DNA from: Cinclus cinclus | Taxonomy: Eukaryota > Chordata > Aves > Passeriformes > Cinclidae | NCBI RefSeq assembly: GCF_963662255.1 | Contig: NC_085048.1 | Coordinates: 101,042,229-101,106,228, forward strand | Direction of reading: 5' to 3' | DNA length: 64,000 bases | Part shown: one piece after another, positions 36,247 through 49,420 of the stretch | Position numbering within the stretch: position 1 is the first letter of the stretch | Layout of the letters: each line of letters opens with the position of its first letter | Notes under the pieces: generated by a model | What the model was told of the DNA's origin: nothing | What the model saw: the letters and a program-made list of their open reading frames with translations, nothing else | Databases searched by the model: none | Program-made: the position numbers and the translations under genes

Positions 36247-39200
36247 GTAAAAATGAAGTCAGCTTAAATGGGGCAGAGAATTGAATATAAGCAAACATGA
36301 TGCTAACTGCTCTGGAATGAAATAGCATGGACTGGGGCCTCAGATGTGTTCCTGCTTTCCAAATCCTGTTTGTTTCCAGCTCTATTCCTGGATTGATTCA
36401 TGCCTTGCACTCCAGCCATGCTAGGAGGCTCTGTGCTGTAGTAGCAGAGTGATTAGGACTGTGCCCTTTTCGCTCTTGGTGTGGGATGTCTGTCATCACA
36501 TTGTCTGTTTTGGAAGGCACATCTGTCCTGTCTCTGGAGCTGGTTCTTCCATGGAGCAAATCACTGAGTGGCTGCTGGGCCTCTCAGGCCTGCAGGAGGT
36601 GGGGATCCCGTGTCCCAGCTGGTCGGCGTAGCTGGTGTGCCAGACAGCGCACCCTGGCACAGCCTGTCCTCGTGTCACCTGCCACCTGCACCGTGTTACC
36701 TGAGTGGGAGCAGGTGGGAGGCAGTGTCTGTCTGACAAAGGCTTTCTGGAGTGCTGCAGGGATGAGGTAACATTGCAGGATTTAATGGGATCCATGTGAC
36801 TCAAGTTGCTGATACCAATACACTGATTCATGTGCTGATGGATCTGACAGGCACCCAGTCTCCTTTGAGCCCTCCACCCTGGCCTGTGTTACGGAGATGC
36901 AATGAGGTAATGCTCATCCCCTTGTTGTTTCAGTCCACCCACATGCACCATATGCATAATTTTTCCATAAAGGGTGACTGTCAGGATATGTATGATCTCA
37001 ATTTAAGACAGTTGCACATACTCTTATTTTTCGCATACAACTGTTTAGCCATATAATTTGTCTAACTAAAACTAGTTGATGAACACCCAAGCAAAGCTAA
37101 TTGTTGCATTGATGGAATGCGTTGTGTGAAGCTTATTTAACGAGAGTCCTGATACCTGCTCTCTTTTCTGTTTCTCAGTTCCACAAGATATCTTGTGTTT
37201 GTTAATATAAATGCTTTTGCAGGAAATTTTGATTGATAAGTATGAGGATATTGTTTGCATTCCAAGTTAAAGATAGTGGTCGGCTTTGCAGAAGTGCTTA
37301 TTTGTTGGGTGACTCTCATCTCATTTAAGTTGGTGGTAAATCCTTCATTAGTATCAAATCTGGTAGTTATGGGAGCACACAAGCAGTTTTGGAAATGATG
37401 TTCTAAGAAGTTGTCTGCTTGCAGGACTGACAGGGTAACAAGCTCATTGCTTCTGTTGCAATGCTAGAATTTGGCTATTTGCATAATACAGAGCTGTAAC
37501 ATTTCAATTTACAATTCACAAATAAGCATTTCAGATAGTGGTTTCAGGCACGACTGAAGTTTGTGAGTGCTTCTCAAAGAAATTGAAGGTTTTGAGCACA
37601 TTTTGTTTTTATTGGGAAGCTGAAATTATACTCTGATGCCCAAGCCTAAAAACAGATTGCAATTTGGCTTTCGTGTGTAAATGCTTCCTGAATAAGGGGA
37701 AATACTGATACAATTTAATGTTTAGTTATGCGTGTAATGGATACTAACATGGTCATTCTGTAGTTGCATTGTAAACTTGCTGGTTTTGTTTATTGGCTGG
37801 CTATAAAGAGAAAAGGCTGCCGTTCAGAAGGACTCAGGATAAACTTTTTTGTTTTTTTAATCAATATTTAAGGGTAGTGCTAGTACCAAAGAAGCCATGC
37901 TTGCTTCAGAGCTGTAATAAACCCTGCTATGTTGAAAAGGTCTCCTGTTTAGTTGTGCACTTACCGCAACTGAATAATATTGCTGGAGTTTTTCCCCTGG
38001 TTGCTGTGCTGGGATTTTGGTTTGAAATGTGCACAGGGTGGGGCCTGGGAAGCATTTGGTGGTGGTGCTCCTGGGCTGCAAGAACATGTCTCTAAGCCAC
38101 AGGATTGTGGTGTTCCCTGATGCCAGGGGAGCTGTGTGAAGATGAATGTAGAAGTTGTGACAGATGTGCTGACTGAGGAGCAGCGTCAGGAGATGCAGAG
38201 CTGGGAGAGAGATAGATGGTAAAGTCACGTATGATGTCTGTGATAAAAACTTGCTGAGGAGCAGCTTGGATTACAAAGAACTTTCTGCCTCTTTCATGTC
38301 TCACAATAATTAAATGCTCCATTTTTATTCAGCTTCTTTCAAATGGGGTTCTAATTAAGCAATAACTAATGAAGTACAAGATTAAGCAGCAGCAGATCTC
38401 TGGTGGTCAGAGACATGCCCAGGGCAGAGTTTAAAACAGTTTTGTAAAACTTGGGCTTGAAGCAAAGCAAAAAATATTTATTACTGAAGCAGGAGACAGA
38501 TTCTGAGTGTAAATGCAGATTAATGAATTAATTCTCTTGGTGTTATGATGAACTGAAAGAACATGAAATTCAATATGTATTCCTTTTAATGTGGTTGCGA
38601 TATCATCACCACAAATTTAAAAACTTGCATCTGTAACCAGATAAGATGATGCTATCAGGCACTTCTAGTTTTAATTAAGGTTCGACCTATTGGAAGAATA
38701 TATATTTAAAGAATTAATTAAAATGCTGTTCACTGTATAAGAGATACCAGTATAGGAAATTAGCTAATTGCAGAATCAAAGGGGATCTGAGCTTCTCAAG
38801 CTGTTTTGTGATGCTAAGAAAGCATCTTCATGTGGATGAGAGGGACATCTTGGAAGAACCAGGAGATGATGACAATGACCTTCTTTCTGGGTTAGTTTGA
38901 GTAAAACTGGTCACTGGGCTTGCTGCATCTGTGCATGTCAAACAGTGTTATTTCAGTTTTTGTTTTTCTTTGGGGTGGGTGGCTGGCACCAGTGCTCAGA
39001 ATACTTAAGATAATTGGACATAATTTGATTGCATCATGGTAATCCTGTCTCCTGCAAGCAGGGCTTAGATATCTGTAAAGACTGGAGTCTTTCAGTGCTG
39101 TTATTCTTGATAACCTTTTTATCACTGCAAGTTTGTGCGAAGGTACTGCTGGAGCTCCTCAAAGATACATTTTCATTAGCAGCCTTTACAAAAGAATTAA

Positions 39201-39424
39201 AAGCTTGCTAAATAAATTTGCCAACTCCAAAGCTGAGAGACTGGCAAGGTGGGGGAGGACTGGATTATTAAGTGAGAAGGACTCCTTTCCTCTGCCATTA
39301 ATTGATTTTAGGAGAATGTATGTGCTTAAGGACAGATGACATGAATTCCTCCTATAAGCTGAACACCACCATTTGGGAGCAGTAAAGAACGAAGGTGTCC
39401 TAGCTGTACTTGGGAAGATGAGTT

Positions 39425-39560
39425 TAAACTGCCACAGGTCAAGGAAGGGTAATTAGGATAATGGTAGAAGGATCAGCCAGCATTTTACCAGTAGCCTGGA
39501 AGAGCTTGGCTTCAGCCTAGAAAAACTGAGACGAATTAGGATTGTTTTCAGTAAGTTTAT
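39425..39560 (+). mobile_element. possible ancient CR1 fragment
   Basis: The phrase AAAACTGAGACGAATTAGGA followed by TTGTTTTCAG resembles, with many changes, the CR1 block seen at 2010-2040 (GGCTGAGAGAATTGGGATTG then TTCAGCC). The upstream stretch may belong to the same element. Divergence is high and the match could be accidental. Confidence 0.3.
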
Positions 39561-40377
39561 GGTAGAAAAAAAACCCGAAGCAAACTACAGTTATTTAAGT
39601 TAAAGGATGGCATTAGAGGGTTGCATGGGATATTAATATGTACTACACTTCATCTGGCAGGCAGGTGATTACTCACCCTTTTTGGTGCTTCCATGGGCAC
39701 AGTGTCTTCAGCATTTGCTGATTTTTGGCAAACCCCAAGGTCAAGTGTCTCCCCCCCAAGAGCACATTTATTGGCAGCTTGCTTTAAATTGTTTCTAGGA
39801 AGAAACACTTAAAAAGGGAACCTAATGCATAGGCAGCCCTGTTTTCTTTAAGAATTTAGTGCTGCTCTTGGTGGGTGTGTGGATGTGCCAGACATCTTCC
39901 AACACCTCTGAGTAGGTGCCAGTCTGTCAGATTAGCTCAACTAAAATAAACCTCTTTTCTCCCACTCTCTGCCTGCTATCAGCCCTTTGAGAGAGAATTG
40001 CCTTTTAAAATGTACTGGAGTGTTCGCTGGTCTTTTATTCTGTGGTTTTAAGCTAGTTTTGAAATTAGCAGAGAGACGGGGAAAAATGTTGGATGCTTTT
40101 AACACTGGCATTTAATGATCTCATCCTTTGAGCCAGTTTGTGGAGAGGTGGCTTATCTTGAGCTGTTCTCTCCTTTCCTTGCCTGTTTTCCACTAGAATG
40201 TCTCCTATTGTGTTAAGCCAATAAACCTTTTTAATAGGTCAGGTAGAGTATTAATGAGCTTTTACACTGTGGTTATCAGTGTCACACGTGTTTCTAAGAG
40301 TAGGAGTGGGAAATAGAAAATATTGCCTGGATTTGTTCTCTTTTTCCCAACTGTGTGAAACAGTTGATCTTCTGATT

Positions 40378-40396
40378 AAAAAAAAAAAAAAAAAAG
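40378..40396. repeat. poly-A homopolymer
   Basis: A run of 19 A ending in AGCTTTGATC. No retroposed body is recognisable upstream. Confidence 0.8.
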
Positions 40397-43300
40397 CTTT
40401 GATCAATCAGAACCTCTTAGCTTTTGTTATTTAAAACGCAATCCTCAGGACTGAGCATTGTAGCACTTGCCTTCATAACCACCTGTTTTAGGAATGTTAA
40501 AAAAATACAAATTTGCTGTGAAATAAATGTGTCTGTAATGAGAGAATTTTGAAGGACAAACTGCAAATAAAAGTTGAGAGTTTTTTATTTGTCTTGTGAA
40601 CCCACAGGATGTTCTCTTGGCTGCCACAAACCTCTGCTTGCAGCATAGCAGAGTTTTGTCACCTCCTCAAAAAGCAGCAGAGTTAGTGCTGACAGAGGTA
40701 TAAATGTGGCAGGCTTGGCTTCTACCAGGAGTGGCCAGTGTGATTGACTTGGTATAACGTGTCCAAGTCTCCATATGGGTGGCGGGTCTAAGAAAACATA
40801 TTGTACAGCCCAGAAAACAGCATAGTGGGAAAGGAACGCTGTGGTTTATGGACGGGAGATGGTTGCAGCTCTCCAAGGCTCCCACTCCTGCCTCCTTGCC
40901 AGTCTAAATTGCAGAGCTCCCCAGTAATGTCATCCTTCTGAGTTTCTACAGTTTCATTTCCTCCAGCACTGTGTTACTGCTGGCAAGGCGAGGTAGCCCT
41001 GGTGCTGTCACTTCATTTTGTTTTCAGACAGTTACCTTAGTAAACAAAGGGCTGAACATCTGCAGTTTTGCTTTATCAAATGGTCCTATAATGGTGCAAA
41101 CAAAGAAAAAGCTGAAGGCATTTGAAAGTAGCTTAATAAATTACTATTAGTATTGTAATTTTGCTCACTCCTTACTTTTGGCTGCTTAGCAGAAATTACT
41201 TGGAAGACCTATTAATTTTACCATAAGAATGATGATGCTGTGTACAGAAAAATATCTGACCATATGCTTGCATCTTTATTTTAAGGGACAAAGATTAATG
41301 AAAAGTAATTTAAAAGGAAAAATAATTTATTATTATACATTATGCTTTCAGAGAAAATGGAGAGTAGATTTAGAGAACTAATGTTCCCATTTGCACTGTG
41401 GATGTGTAAATAATAGGTGGTTTTGAGAGATCAGGTGTCATATAAATAGTGTTCTTGAATGGCAGAGTAAATATCAGTAAATTCTGCAGCATTAGACAGA
41501 CAATCTGATGTGGACTTGCACAGATTTCAGTATTGTGTAGCTGACTTCATATCTAGTTAGTACATTTTACATTCCTCTGGCATATTGTGCTGATTCCTTC
41601 TATTGCTGCTACAGCTCAGCCAAAAATTACTGGCCCCTTTCAAGCTGATTAGAAGAAGATTTAAAAATCATTAGTAAAGGAGAATGTTACAAAAAATACC
41701 TTTTAAAGCACATTTTTAAGACTGTTCTGTACACAGAATATTTTCAGTTTTTTAAAATAAAGTTGGAATGTTTAAGTTGATCACTATGGTTGGAGGAGTG
41801 GGCAGAAGTCGTGTTTGTTTCTCTTTTTCTGCTAGTTTTCTTCTAATATGAAATACCTGCAATTAACGCTGTTGCCTTTCCCCATATAGGTAATACTGGG
41901 TTTTCTTCTGGCCAGGTACAGTGATTACTCCTGCAAAATTGTTGATTTAACAACAAATACCCCCAGCACTTCACAGTGTTCAAGGAGCCTGCATCATCAG
42001 CATATAATAGTATACCACAGGTATTAAGTAGCGAGTGGTCTTTTACCATTAAAGTAATAGTCAAATCTGGGTCAGCTCCCAGAATAATAAGAATTGAAAG
42101 GTCTTGGACAACTTCCTGATGCCCACGTATGAATTGGCTACTTCCCTGTCGTGCTTCAGTGGTTCAGGCAAACATTGGCAGTTTTTCATGTGCTCTCTGA
42201 GTCCTGGGCTGAGGTTGCTCATCCATGGGCTCACAGTGCTGCTGCTCTCCTTTGGAAGAGAGAGATGTTTCAGGCTGCCATGCGGCATCTTGGGATTGAT
42301 AACAGAGCTCCTTTTAGATGTCTCTCCTGCACCTGAACAGGAGACCCCCATAAATTTATTCTGTTTACTTTTATCAGGTCATTGGGATGCATAATATCCT
42401 AAAATAGTCATGGTGCTCCTGTTAATTTTTCTGTTAATGTACCCAAAAGAAAAAAAAAATCATCTTGCAGAAGACAGGTCTTCTATTCTGGAAGTGTTTG
42501 AAAATGGCTGTGGGAGTTCAGGACCACTCCTTGCCTCCCTGTTCTCACTGCTATTGGGCCTGTACAACATCCTTTTAAGGCAGCACTAACCTGCTCAGCC
42601 AGATGGTAAATGTCATAGAGATATCTTTGTGTTTGTTTGTTTTGTTTTTTTTCTGTGTAAGGTGAAGTAAACTTTAGTAAATCTCTCATCTGATCATGGA
42701 GAATAAATTTGATGTTGCTTTTGGGCATACTTATTCCATATCCTCTGTCTTACTTGTTTTCAGGACATAAGTGACACTAATTTACACTTGTTCAGTTCCT
42801 CTATCTTGATTACTGAGCAGGCTGGATGATGTGGAGATTAGCAATGGCATTTTGAAAGACCAAACACTTGCCAGTGTCTTTAAAATTCTCTACTTTTCCT
42901 TCCTTGTACAATCAAGCCCTGAGGGGGGATGGCAGAGGCAGCTTCCTACAAATGTGAAAGCACTAGAAAACACGATCCCTGGTTTGTTTGACAGATGAAA
43001 GTTTATCCCGATGTTTGTTTTTTGCAAGGGAAGCAGTATTGACTGTCTGCTGACCAGACCTAGCACAGGTAACAGCACCTGCTGTTGCTCCTCCTCAGCA
43101 GGGGAAAAATTGTTTTTTCCCCTCATTAGTGGTATTTTAGCTGATTGTCAGACATGGGAACAGATGTCTTGCAGTGACATCTTGCGTGGTTTATTTCCTT
43201 GTCCTCAGAAACTCTGCTTCATTCCCAACAAGGCCCAGGCATGTCCTAGATGGGTTCCTTAGCTGATAGTGACACACCTAAGCATACCCTGACACGAGCT

Positions 43301-44452
43301 GCTTCTGTTTTAAGACCTTTTCCTATTTAATGTCCTTAAGCACCAGTTTATAGCAGTGCTGTAGACATGTCCATGAATGACCATAGGAGACTTCACTCAT
43401 CACTCACATATTGACTTGCAAACCTCAGAAAGAGGTCAGTGTTGTGGGGATATGACTTCCTAGAGCTGCTGAGCAAAACAAAGTAAGAAACATTTTGGAG
43501 AGCTAGATGTATTTTCTTTTCCCAAAAGTATTGCCACAGAAATCTTTGCATCAGTCAATTGCTGCAAAAATTTTCCATAACCCAAACCAGGCTTTTGTTA
43601 ATACTTCACTAGTATCCTTTCAACCCAGTGAATGCATTTTAATTGATTTGGTGGGATTATACTGAAGGATAAGTTACTCTTTATTAGCACAAAGGAGAAC
43701 AGTAGGTAATTTAAAATTTTATTTTTATCTAAATAAACCAGCAATATCTAATGTAGTGAGTGCTTTCAGTAATGTTAGGTATTATGTGGAGAAAAAATAA
43801 AATACCTGTCAGAAACAGCTGATGACGGCAGCCTGCCCAGAGCTGAACTCATTGTAATAAAACCTCGTGGACTGGCATGGGTGCTGTTCCTGCTCCTCCA
43901 GGCTGTTTTTGCAGTGTGTAAACCCACAGCCAGCAATTGTCAGGCCATGCAGGAGGCACCACCGGGCTGTGGGGCTCCTGTCCTTTGCAGGAGGTGTCAG
44001 CCGGGCCATGGCAACGGGGGCTGGAGCCTGGAGGAGCTCAAAGAGTGGGATTAGAGGAGTTTACATCCTTTGACTGTGTACCGGATCACTGAATTGAAAT
44101 CACTTTGATAGGTGCTTTTTAAGGATTTTGCAGGGTTGGTTGTTTTTTGATTTGTTTGGGGATTTATTTGAAGTTCCTGAGACTGGGTTGCTTTGCTCCC
44201 TAGTTTTAAAGCAACACCAGCATTGAGTTTAAAATGGATATTAAGACAATCCAATTTATACTAACTATACCAGTGGGGTGCTCCTTCATGGGATGCAGGA
44301 TATCACCTTCAAATCCATATCAAAGAGAGACAGTCTCTTCCCCTCCCTTTCCAAAGTGGTGTGGTTGCTTTGGGAACAAGATGTGTTTCTTGCATGAGCA
44401 GCTCCATAGATCCTTTTGTCAAAATAGCTGGGTTTGTGAAAGTTCAGGCTTG

Positions 44453-44489
44453 TTTTTTTGTTTTTTTTTTTTTTTTTTTAATTTTTTTT
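44453..44489. repeat. T-rich homopolymer tract
   Basis: Nearly continuous T with one G and one AA interruption. Confidence 0.85.
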
Positions 44490-44751
44490 AACTTTCAGTA
44501 AAACGAGGAAAATCTCCCTGCTACATACAATAGCACCCTTTCCCCTCTAAATAGCATCCTAGTATAATGTCTCTGTTCTTTCCCTCTCCGATCTCTAAGA
44601 CCCTAAAAATTTTGACAAACCACTTTTTGCACTTTTAGTATTTAATTACTAAAATGATCTAAGTGTTAAAGAAGTCAGTTGATAACTGATAGAGAAAATG
44701 GGAAGGGAAAATGGGTGGAAACTGTACTGCACAAATGGCCATTTACTTCTG

Positions 44752-45043
44752 TGTAGAACTGTAGATGATTAGGGATAGGCAATCGGAAGATATCGTGTTG
44801 TACGGGCAGATGGAACCCCTCCCCTCAATAGTTAAAGTTACTTAACCCCCCTTAGTTAGCCAGTAACATCCGGTTTACGACACAAGCAGAAGGAAGTGAC
44901 GGGGTAAACCCAAGCTAAATAACCCCATGCAACCTACTAATAAACGCCATTTGCCGTCCACCATACTGGTGTCTGTGAGCTTATGGCCCGAGCGGCCTGG
45001 GGGTGGCCACCGTGCTGTTCCTGAACCAGGTCACCATGCCTCA
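44752..45043 (+). mobile_element. alpharetrovirus-like (ERVK/class II) solo LTR
   Basis: A roughly 290-bp LTR-like unit without internal genes. Key marks in order are an AT-rich box (CTAAATAA, 44915-44922), AATAAA at 44939-44944, and immediately after it GCCATTTGCCGTCCACCATA then CTGGTGTC. That arrangement (poly(A) signal, an R region starting GCCATTT, then a CCACCA...TGGTGT stem) is typical of avian sarcoma-leukosis-type LTRs and related bird ERVK families. U3 has CpG-containing unique sequence. The proposed start (TGTAGAAC) and end (near ...CTCA) are approximate, and I did not find a convincing 6-bp target duplication. A solo LTR results from recombination between the two LTRs of a provirus. 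Confidence 0.75.
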
Positions 45044-45204
45044 GTAAAAGCAACACAGAACATGTGTTGAAAAACACCAGGGAGGTTCTCATTAACATGC
45101 TCATCATAGCATTGGGTATGAAGTCATATAAACAAAACCTTTAAAACTTATTTTACAGGTAAAGCTGGGCATTACATCAAATCTTCCATGCTTGAAAGAT
45201 GAGC

Positions 45205-45224
45205 TGTTTGTTTGTTTGTTTTTG
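45205..45224. repeat. (GTTT)n microsatellite
   Basis: About four to five TTTG units. Confidence 0.8.
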
Positions 45225-45313
45225 ATTTTGATTTTTTAAAGAATAGTGTAGGATAGTAATAGATTTCAGAATTTGGGACGAAATGTTTTGGACAAAACAC
45301 AGAAATTTAGGAC

Positions 45314-45330
45314 TTTTTTTTTTTTTTTTT
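45314..45330. repeat. poly-T homopolymer (T17)
   Basis: An uninterrupted run of 17 T. Confidence 0.85.
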
Positions 45331-48300
45331 AACAAAACCAGTCCTATTAGTTTTGGTCAGGTGTATTTGTCTCCTTTTCATGCATCTGTCTGTACCCATG
45401 GAATGCTCTGATCAGTGCAGCTCTGTCCCTAGGCCATCAGATACTGAAAGACCTGAGCATTTCTTGAGACAGATAAGTTATAACCAAGTAGTTGTTCTTT
45501 TTTTTCAGCATAATTCAGTTCTCAGTAGTAGAAATGTGATTTTGTGGTATTGCACCTCTCCTCCTGGACTTCTTAAATTAGTATATGGAACATGAGAAAG
45601 CTACAGTGGTAAGAGCAACTTCTTAGGAATATATTTTTATCTTGTTCCTCCCATTCTTAACATCACGTATATGTAAATTCAGGGAATAGGGGAGGTTTCC
45701 AGGGAAAATATTTTCTGATGTGCCTACCCTGGATTTAAGTGCAAACTCTTTAAGGAGGGTTCAGCACTATTCCACTATGTATCACCAAGCATGATTAGCA
45801 ATGAGGAGATTTATAAACATGTAACAGTCCTGTTGACTGAACAAACTCTCTCAATGAGCTTTATTTGATTAACAAAGAAAAAAAGACAAAGAAGAAAGAA
45901 TATGACGAAGAGCTTAGGGATGGTGGTTGTCCTGCTAGTGCTCAACCTTTTTGACCCTTAAACATACTTACAAATTTTCCTGTAGTCCAAATCACCAAGG
46001 TGTGTAACTGGGAGAGGTGAGGGTTTGTCTGAGACAGCCATGCTTGAGCTGGTGAAGTCCTACATGCAGTTTCATCGCTGCCATTTTTCCTTTATCCAAG
46101 GAAATTGCACGAAATTGCTCCCCCAGTGATATTCTTCTAACGGTTTACTTACTTGGCTGCAAAGTGCTGAATTTCAGCAACCAGAAAAACTTCCAAGACC
46201 CGGAAATACTGTGGCATTTTTCTTAATTTTTATTTTAGCATGCTGTGTGTCATTTCTGTATCAGGGAGAAATGAAAAGGTTTCTAGTGGATGAAGTAGGT
46301 TACATGCCATTAAGGGGTTCTTAAGATAAAATATTTGCTTTAAAGACATTAGGCGGAGGTTCTGTGTTATCAGCTAATGCCCTAAAATTGTATTTATTCA
46401 CTGGGTTAGCATTTCCCTGTATATGGCTTTCTTTCTGTTAATGAGCTCATGCTCCTCATGGGCAGTAATTTATTCTGTCAGGGTTTGGAAATAAGTGTCT
46501 TTATGTTTCTTGAGATTACTGAAACCATGTAAACAAACAAAATACCACAGATTCTGTACCTATCCACATTCCTATGTTGTTGCTCAAACTGTGTAGAAAA
46601 TGAAAATAGTTTCAGGAGCAGTGCAATGCAAAGAACTTGTGTCCATTAAATGTAGCTGAAACAGCGGGTGAGTGTATTATACACACAATCAGGAAGTGTG
46701 TAGGCTTTACACAGGCTTGTATTTGGGCTGTAATTCTGGAATAAGGGTTAAAACATCATTTCTTAAATCCTCTGCTCTGTCAGCATTCCTTGGTAGAAGG
46801 GTTTATGTTTTTAAAAAAGGTGTTACTTCTGTACTTCCTCATTGAATCCATGGAAAAACAACACTTAAGGAAGCCAAATTAACTCCACTTTACACATGCA
46901 AACTGGTAGCTGAAGATGATACGTAAGGTAAGGAGGTTTTCTCTTCCTGCCTGTTGAAGGTGCTGATGCTTGGTCTAGTAATTTGGGAAATTTTGTTAAT
47001 ACAGCAGGCTGAGGTGACAGAGGCTTAGATTTGCCATGGCCTGAAAAGACACTGCTTCTAAGTCATGCCTGCATTATGTGCATGCAGCTACTCATGTGCA
47101 TCTCAAAATCTAAAAGTCCCCAGTTTTGATCACACAGTAGTGAAAACAGATTTCATTGCCTTTTTGCAGTCCTTGCAATAAAAATAAGGCTTCAAATTAA
47201 AACCCTGGAAAACATTTACTGTGAGGTGAGATGGGAAAGCAGTTTGTGGGGACATCTTTTATCACACCAGCACCTGCTGTGTCTGAGGGCATTAATTTAA
47301 AATTATCAGCCAGTTGAATTTGTATCCCATTAAAAATTGCAAGATTTTCAGTAAAATTACTTGTTGTTCTTAATTGCAAAAAAAACCAACCAACCAAAAA
47401 AACCCCACACAAACCCGAGAAAAAAATATTAAACAAAACTGATCCCCCATCCACCAAGAACATCTGTTTCCATGTGGAATGCCAGTTTCCTAGTAGGCAT
47501 TTATCAGGGACTAAGGCCACTGGAGGAAAGCAGTATTACATAAATCAGATGTGCAGTTCTGAGCTAAATAAATTTTTAAATATTTTGCATAAATTAGGGG
47601 ACATTAAATTATGCATAATGTGCATAATTCCATCCTTTTGTAAATGATGTTCCCAGAGTTAGTGATTAAAGAACATGATGCAGCCCCTCAAGTTCAAACA
47701 GTTAGACCTTCCAGAGCTCTGTCTATAGATAGAATCCTTAAGCTCAGCAAGGGGACAGGAGCGTGCGCTAGCACTTGGCTATGATCTGCTCCCTGTTTTT
47801 GATGACTTAAGAGGGCTGTTCAGGACAGAGTATCAGCCTGTATGAACACTATCAACCAGCCTGAACAAGTCAGATTATTTAATTAGCCCTATTAAGACCC
47901 TTCTATTTTTATAACTTATTTATGAGTGTTCTTGCAAAGCTTAGAAGGTCCAGCTTCAGATACCAAAAGGATGTGTTCAGCTCATGTTGTTAGTCTTGTG
48001 ACACCATTACATTTTCATCCCAAGAAAACTGAAAGATGCTCTGAAAAGCAGTTGAAGTTGGGAAATTCACATCTGCAGTCCTGACCTGAAGGTTTCTGGC
48101 ATAGGGCATTTATGATGTCCATGCACGATGGACTTTGCTTGGTTACCAAAATGTGTATTGCATACCTTTACCTTAGACCATCAAAAATCCAGAGAAAGTT
48201 TATTTAACATCCATTTGAAATGTCTTGGTTTCCCCCCAGGGGAGAAGTGTTCCTCAGACATCATTTACCGTGCTGTGAGTATCTTACTTAATGTCCTGTG

Positions 48301-49351
48301 CTGAGAAAACAAGGTGATGGTTGTTTTGAGAATCTGTTTTGCCACCCTTTTACTGAGATCCATGTTCTCCTTTTATCTAGGTTTTTTGAGAGGAGCAGGA
48401 AATGATTTGATGAAATTGATATTAAATCAAACATTCATATTTACCAAAAGAAAAAGCTCTTAAAACAATTGTGTCCAGAATTTAATACCTGTGTCATGGC
48501 TGTATCTTCAGACTGTTTGAAAGGGCTCTAATTTCATCACAAGGGTGGGACTCTTATCCACCACCCCAAAATTACATTCATTTGTAAAGGGGGGAAAAAA
48601 AATAAATTCTCATGTCCAAATTCAGTCAATGAGCTTTTTCTCTCTGATGGAACAACTCTGGGCTAGTTTGGAAGATGAAAACTCCTCAGGTATGGAGTAA
48701 CTTTATGCTTTGAAAAAATGAAAATCACTGATGGTTAAGTGCTCACTTGTGGCTTGAATCTCTGGCTGTTCTCGTATCAGTAAAACAGTTAATTAAACAA
48801 AGATCACTCCCAAGGTGGTGCTGAAACAGTATATGAATATGGAAGTAAGGTTAAGGTGTTCTGAAAGTAGAGGGTACCTGTATGAATTATGGTTCTGCCC
48901 AAAACTATCTCAAACAAATGTGATTTGGATAAATCCAGGAATCCAGGCAGACTGCATCTGCCAGCTCACTTCTGAAGATCTTATCCAACTTTAGCTGCAG
49001 GTGAATGGGCAAAATTTTATCCTCTTAGCAGGGAAGTTTATACATATGCTTTAGTGCATTATGTCATCAGTAAATTATTTTAATAGCAAATAAACCTTTA
49101 TTACTTTTGCTTTTGCTTTATTGCTTTTGCTGCTGTACATTCAATATGTACAGCATTGGCACAAGATAGCTTGCATGCTCACTAGTGCATTAGCAGGAGA
49201 GATGGAAACTGTGTTCCAAGACCATAATACTTTGAATGTGGTACTGTCAAAGCCTGAAGAAAAAAAACCAATAAAAAAACCCCCAACAGTTGCTGCACAT
49301 CAGGCTCTGGTAGAATGTTAGGAAATAACAGCTTATAAAGGAGGTAAGTTT

Positions 49352-49420
49352 CTCACAGAATCATAGAATATACTCAGTTCAAAGGACCCATCAGGATCAT
49401 TGAACCCAGCTCCTGGCCCT
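49352..49420 (-). mobile_element. CR1 LINE, short 3' end fragment
   Basis: The sequence CTCACAGAATCATAGAATAT followed by CTCAGTTCAAAGGACCCATC matches the reverse complement of the CR1 terminus. It is truncated after about 70 bp and diverged. Confidence 0.75.

Larger units (their letters stand above)
27152..44751. other. non-coding sequence, about 17.6 kb, presumed intronic
   Basis: No recognised gene. It holds simple repeats at 30442-30455 (C), 30601-30626 (GTTT), 36194-36246 (T), 40378-40396 (A) and 44453-44489 (T). There is also a possible very old CR1 remnant near 39425-39560. Segments near 36580-36740 and 43820-44050 are richer in G+C than their surroundings but show no coding signal I can name. 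Confidence 0.45.
45044..49351. other. non-coding sequence, presumed intronic
   Basis: No gene recognised. It contains a (GTTT)n stretch at 45205-45224 and a T17 run at 45314-45330. The minus-strand frame at 47197-47520 runs through A-rich low-complexity sequence (47378-47436) and is not convincing. Confidence 0.45.

Noticed and set aside
44752..45043. 6-bp target-site duplication for the solo LTR
   Set aside because: I compared the bases on both sides for several possible ends and found no convincing match, so none is claimed.
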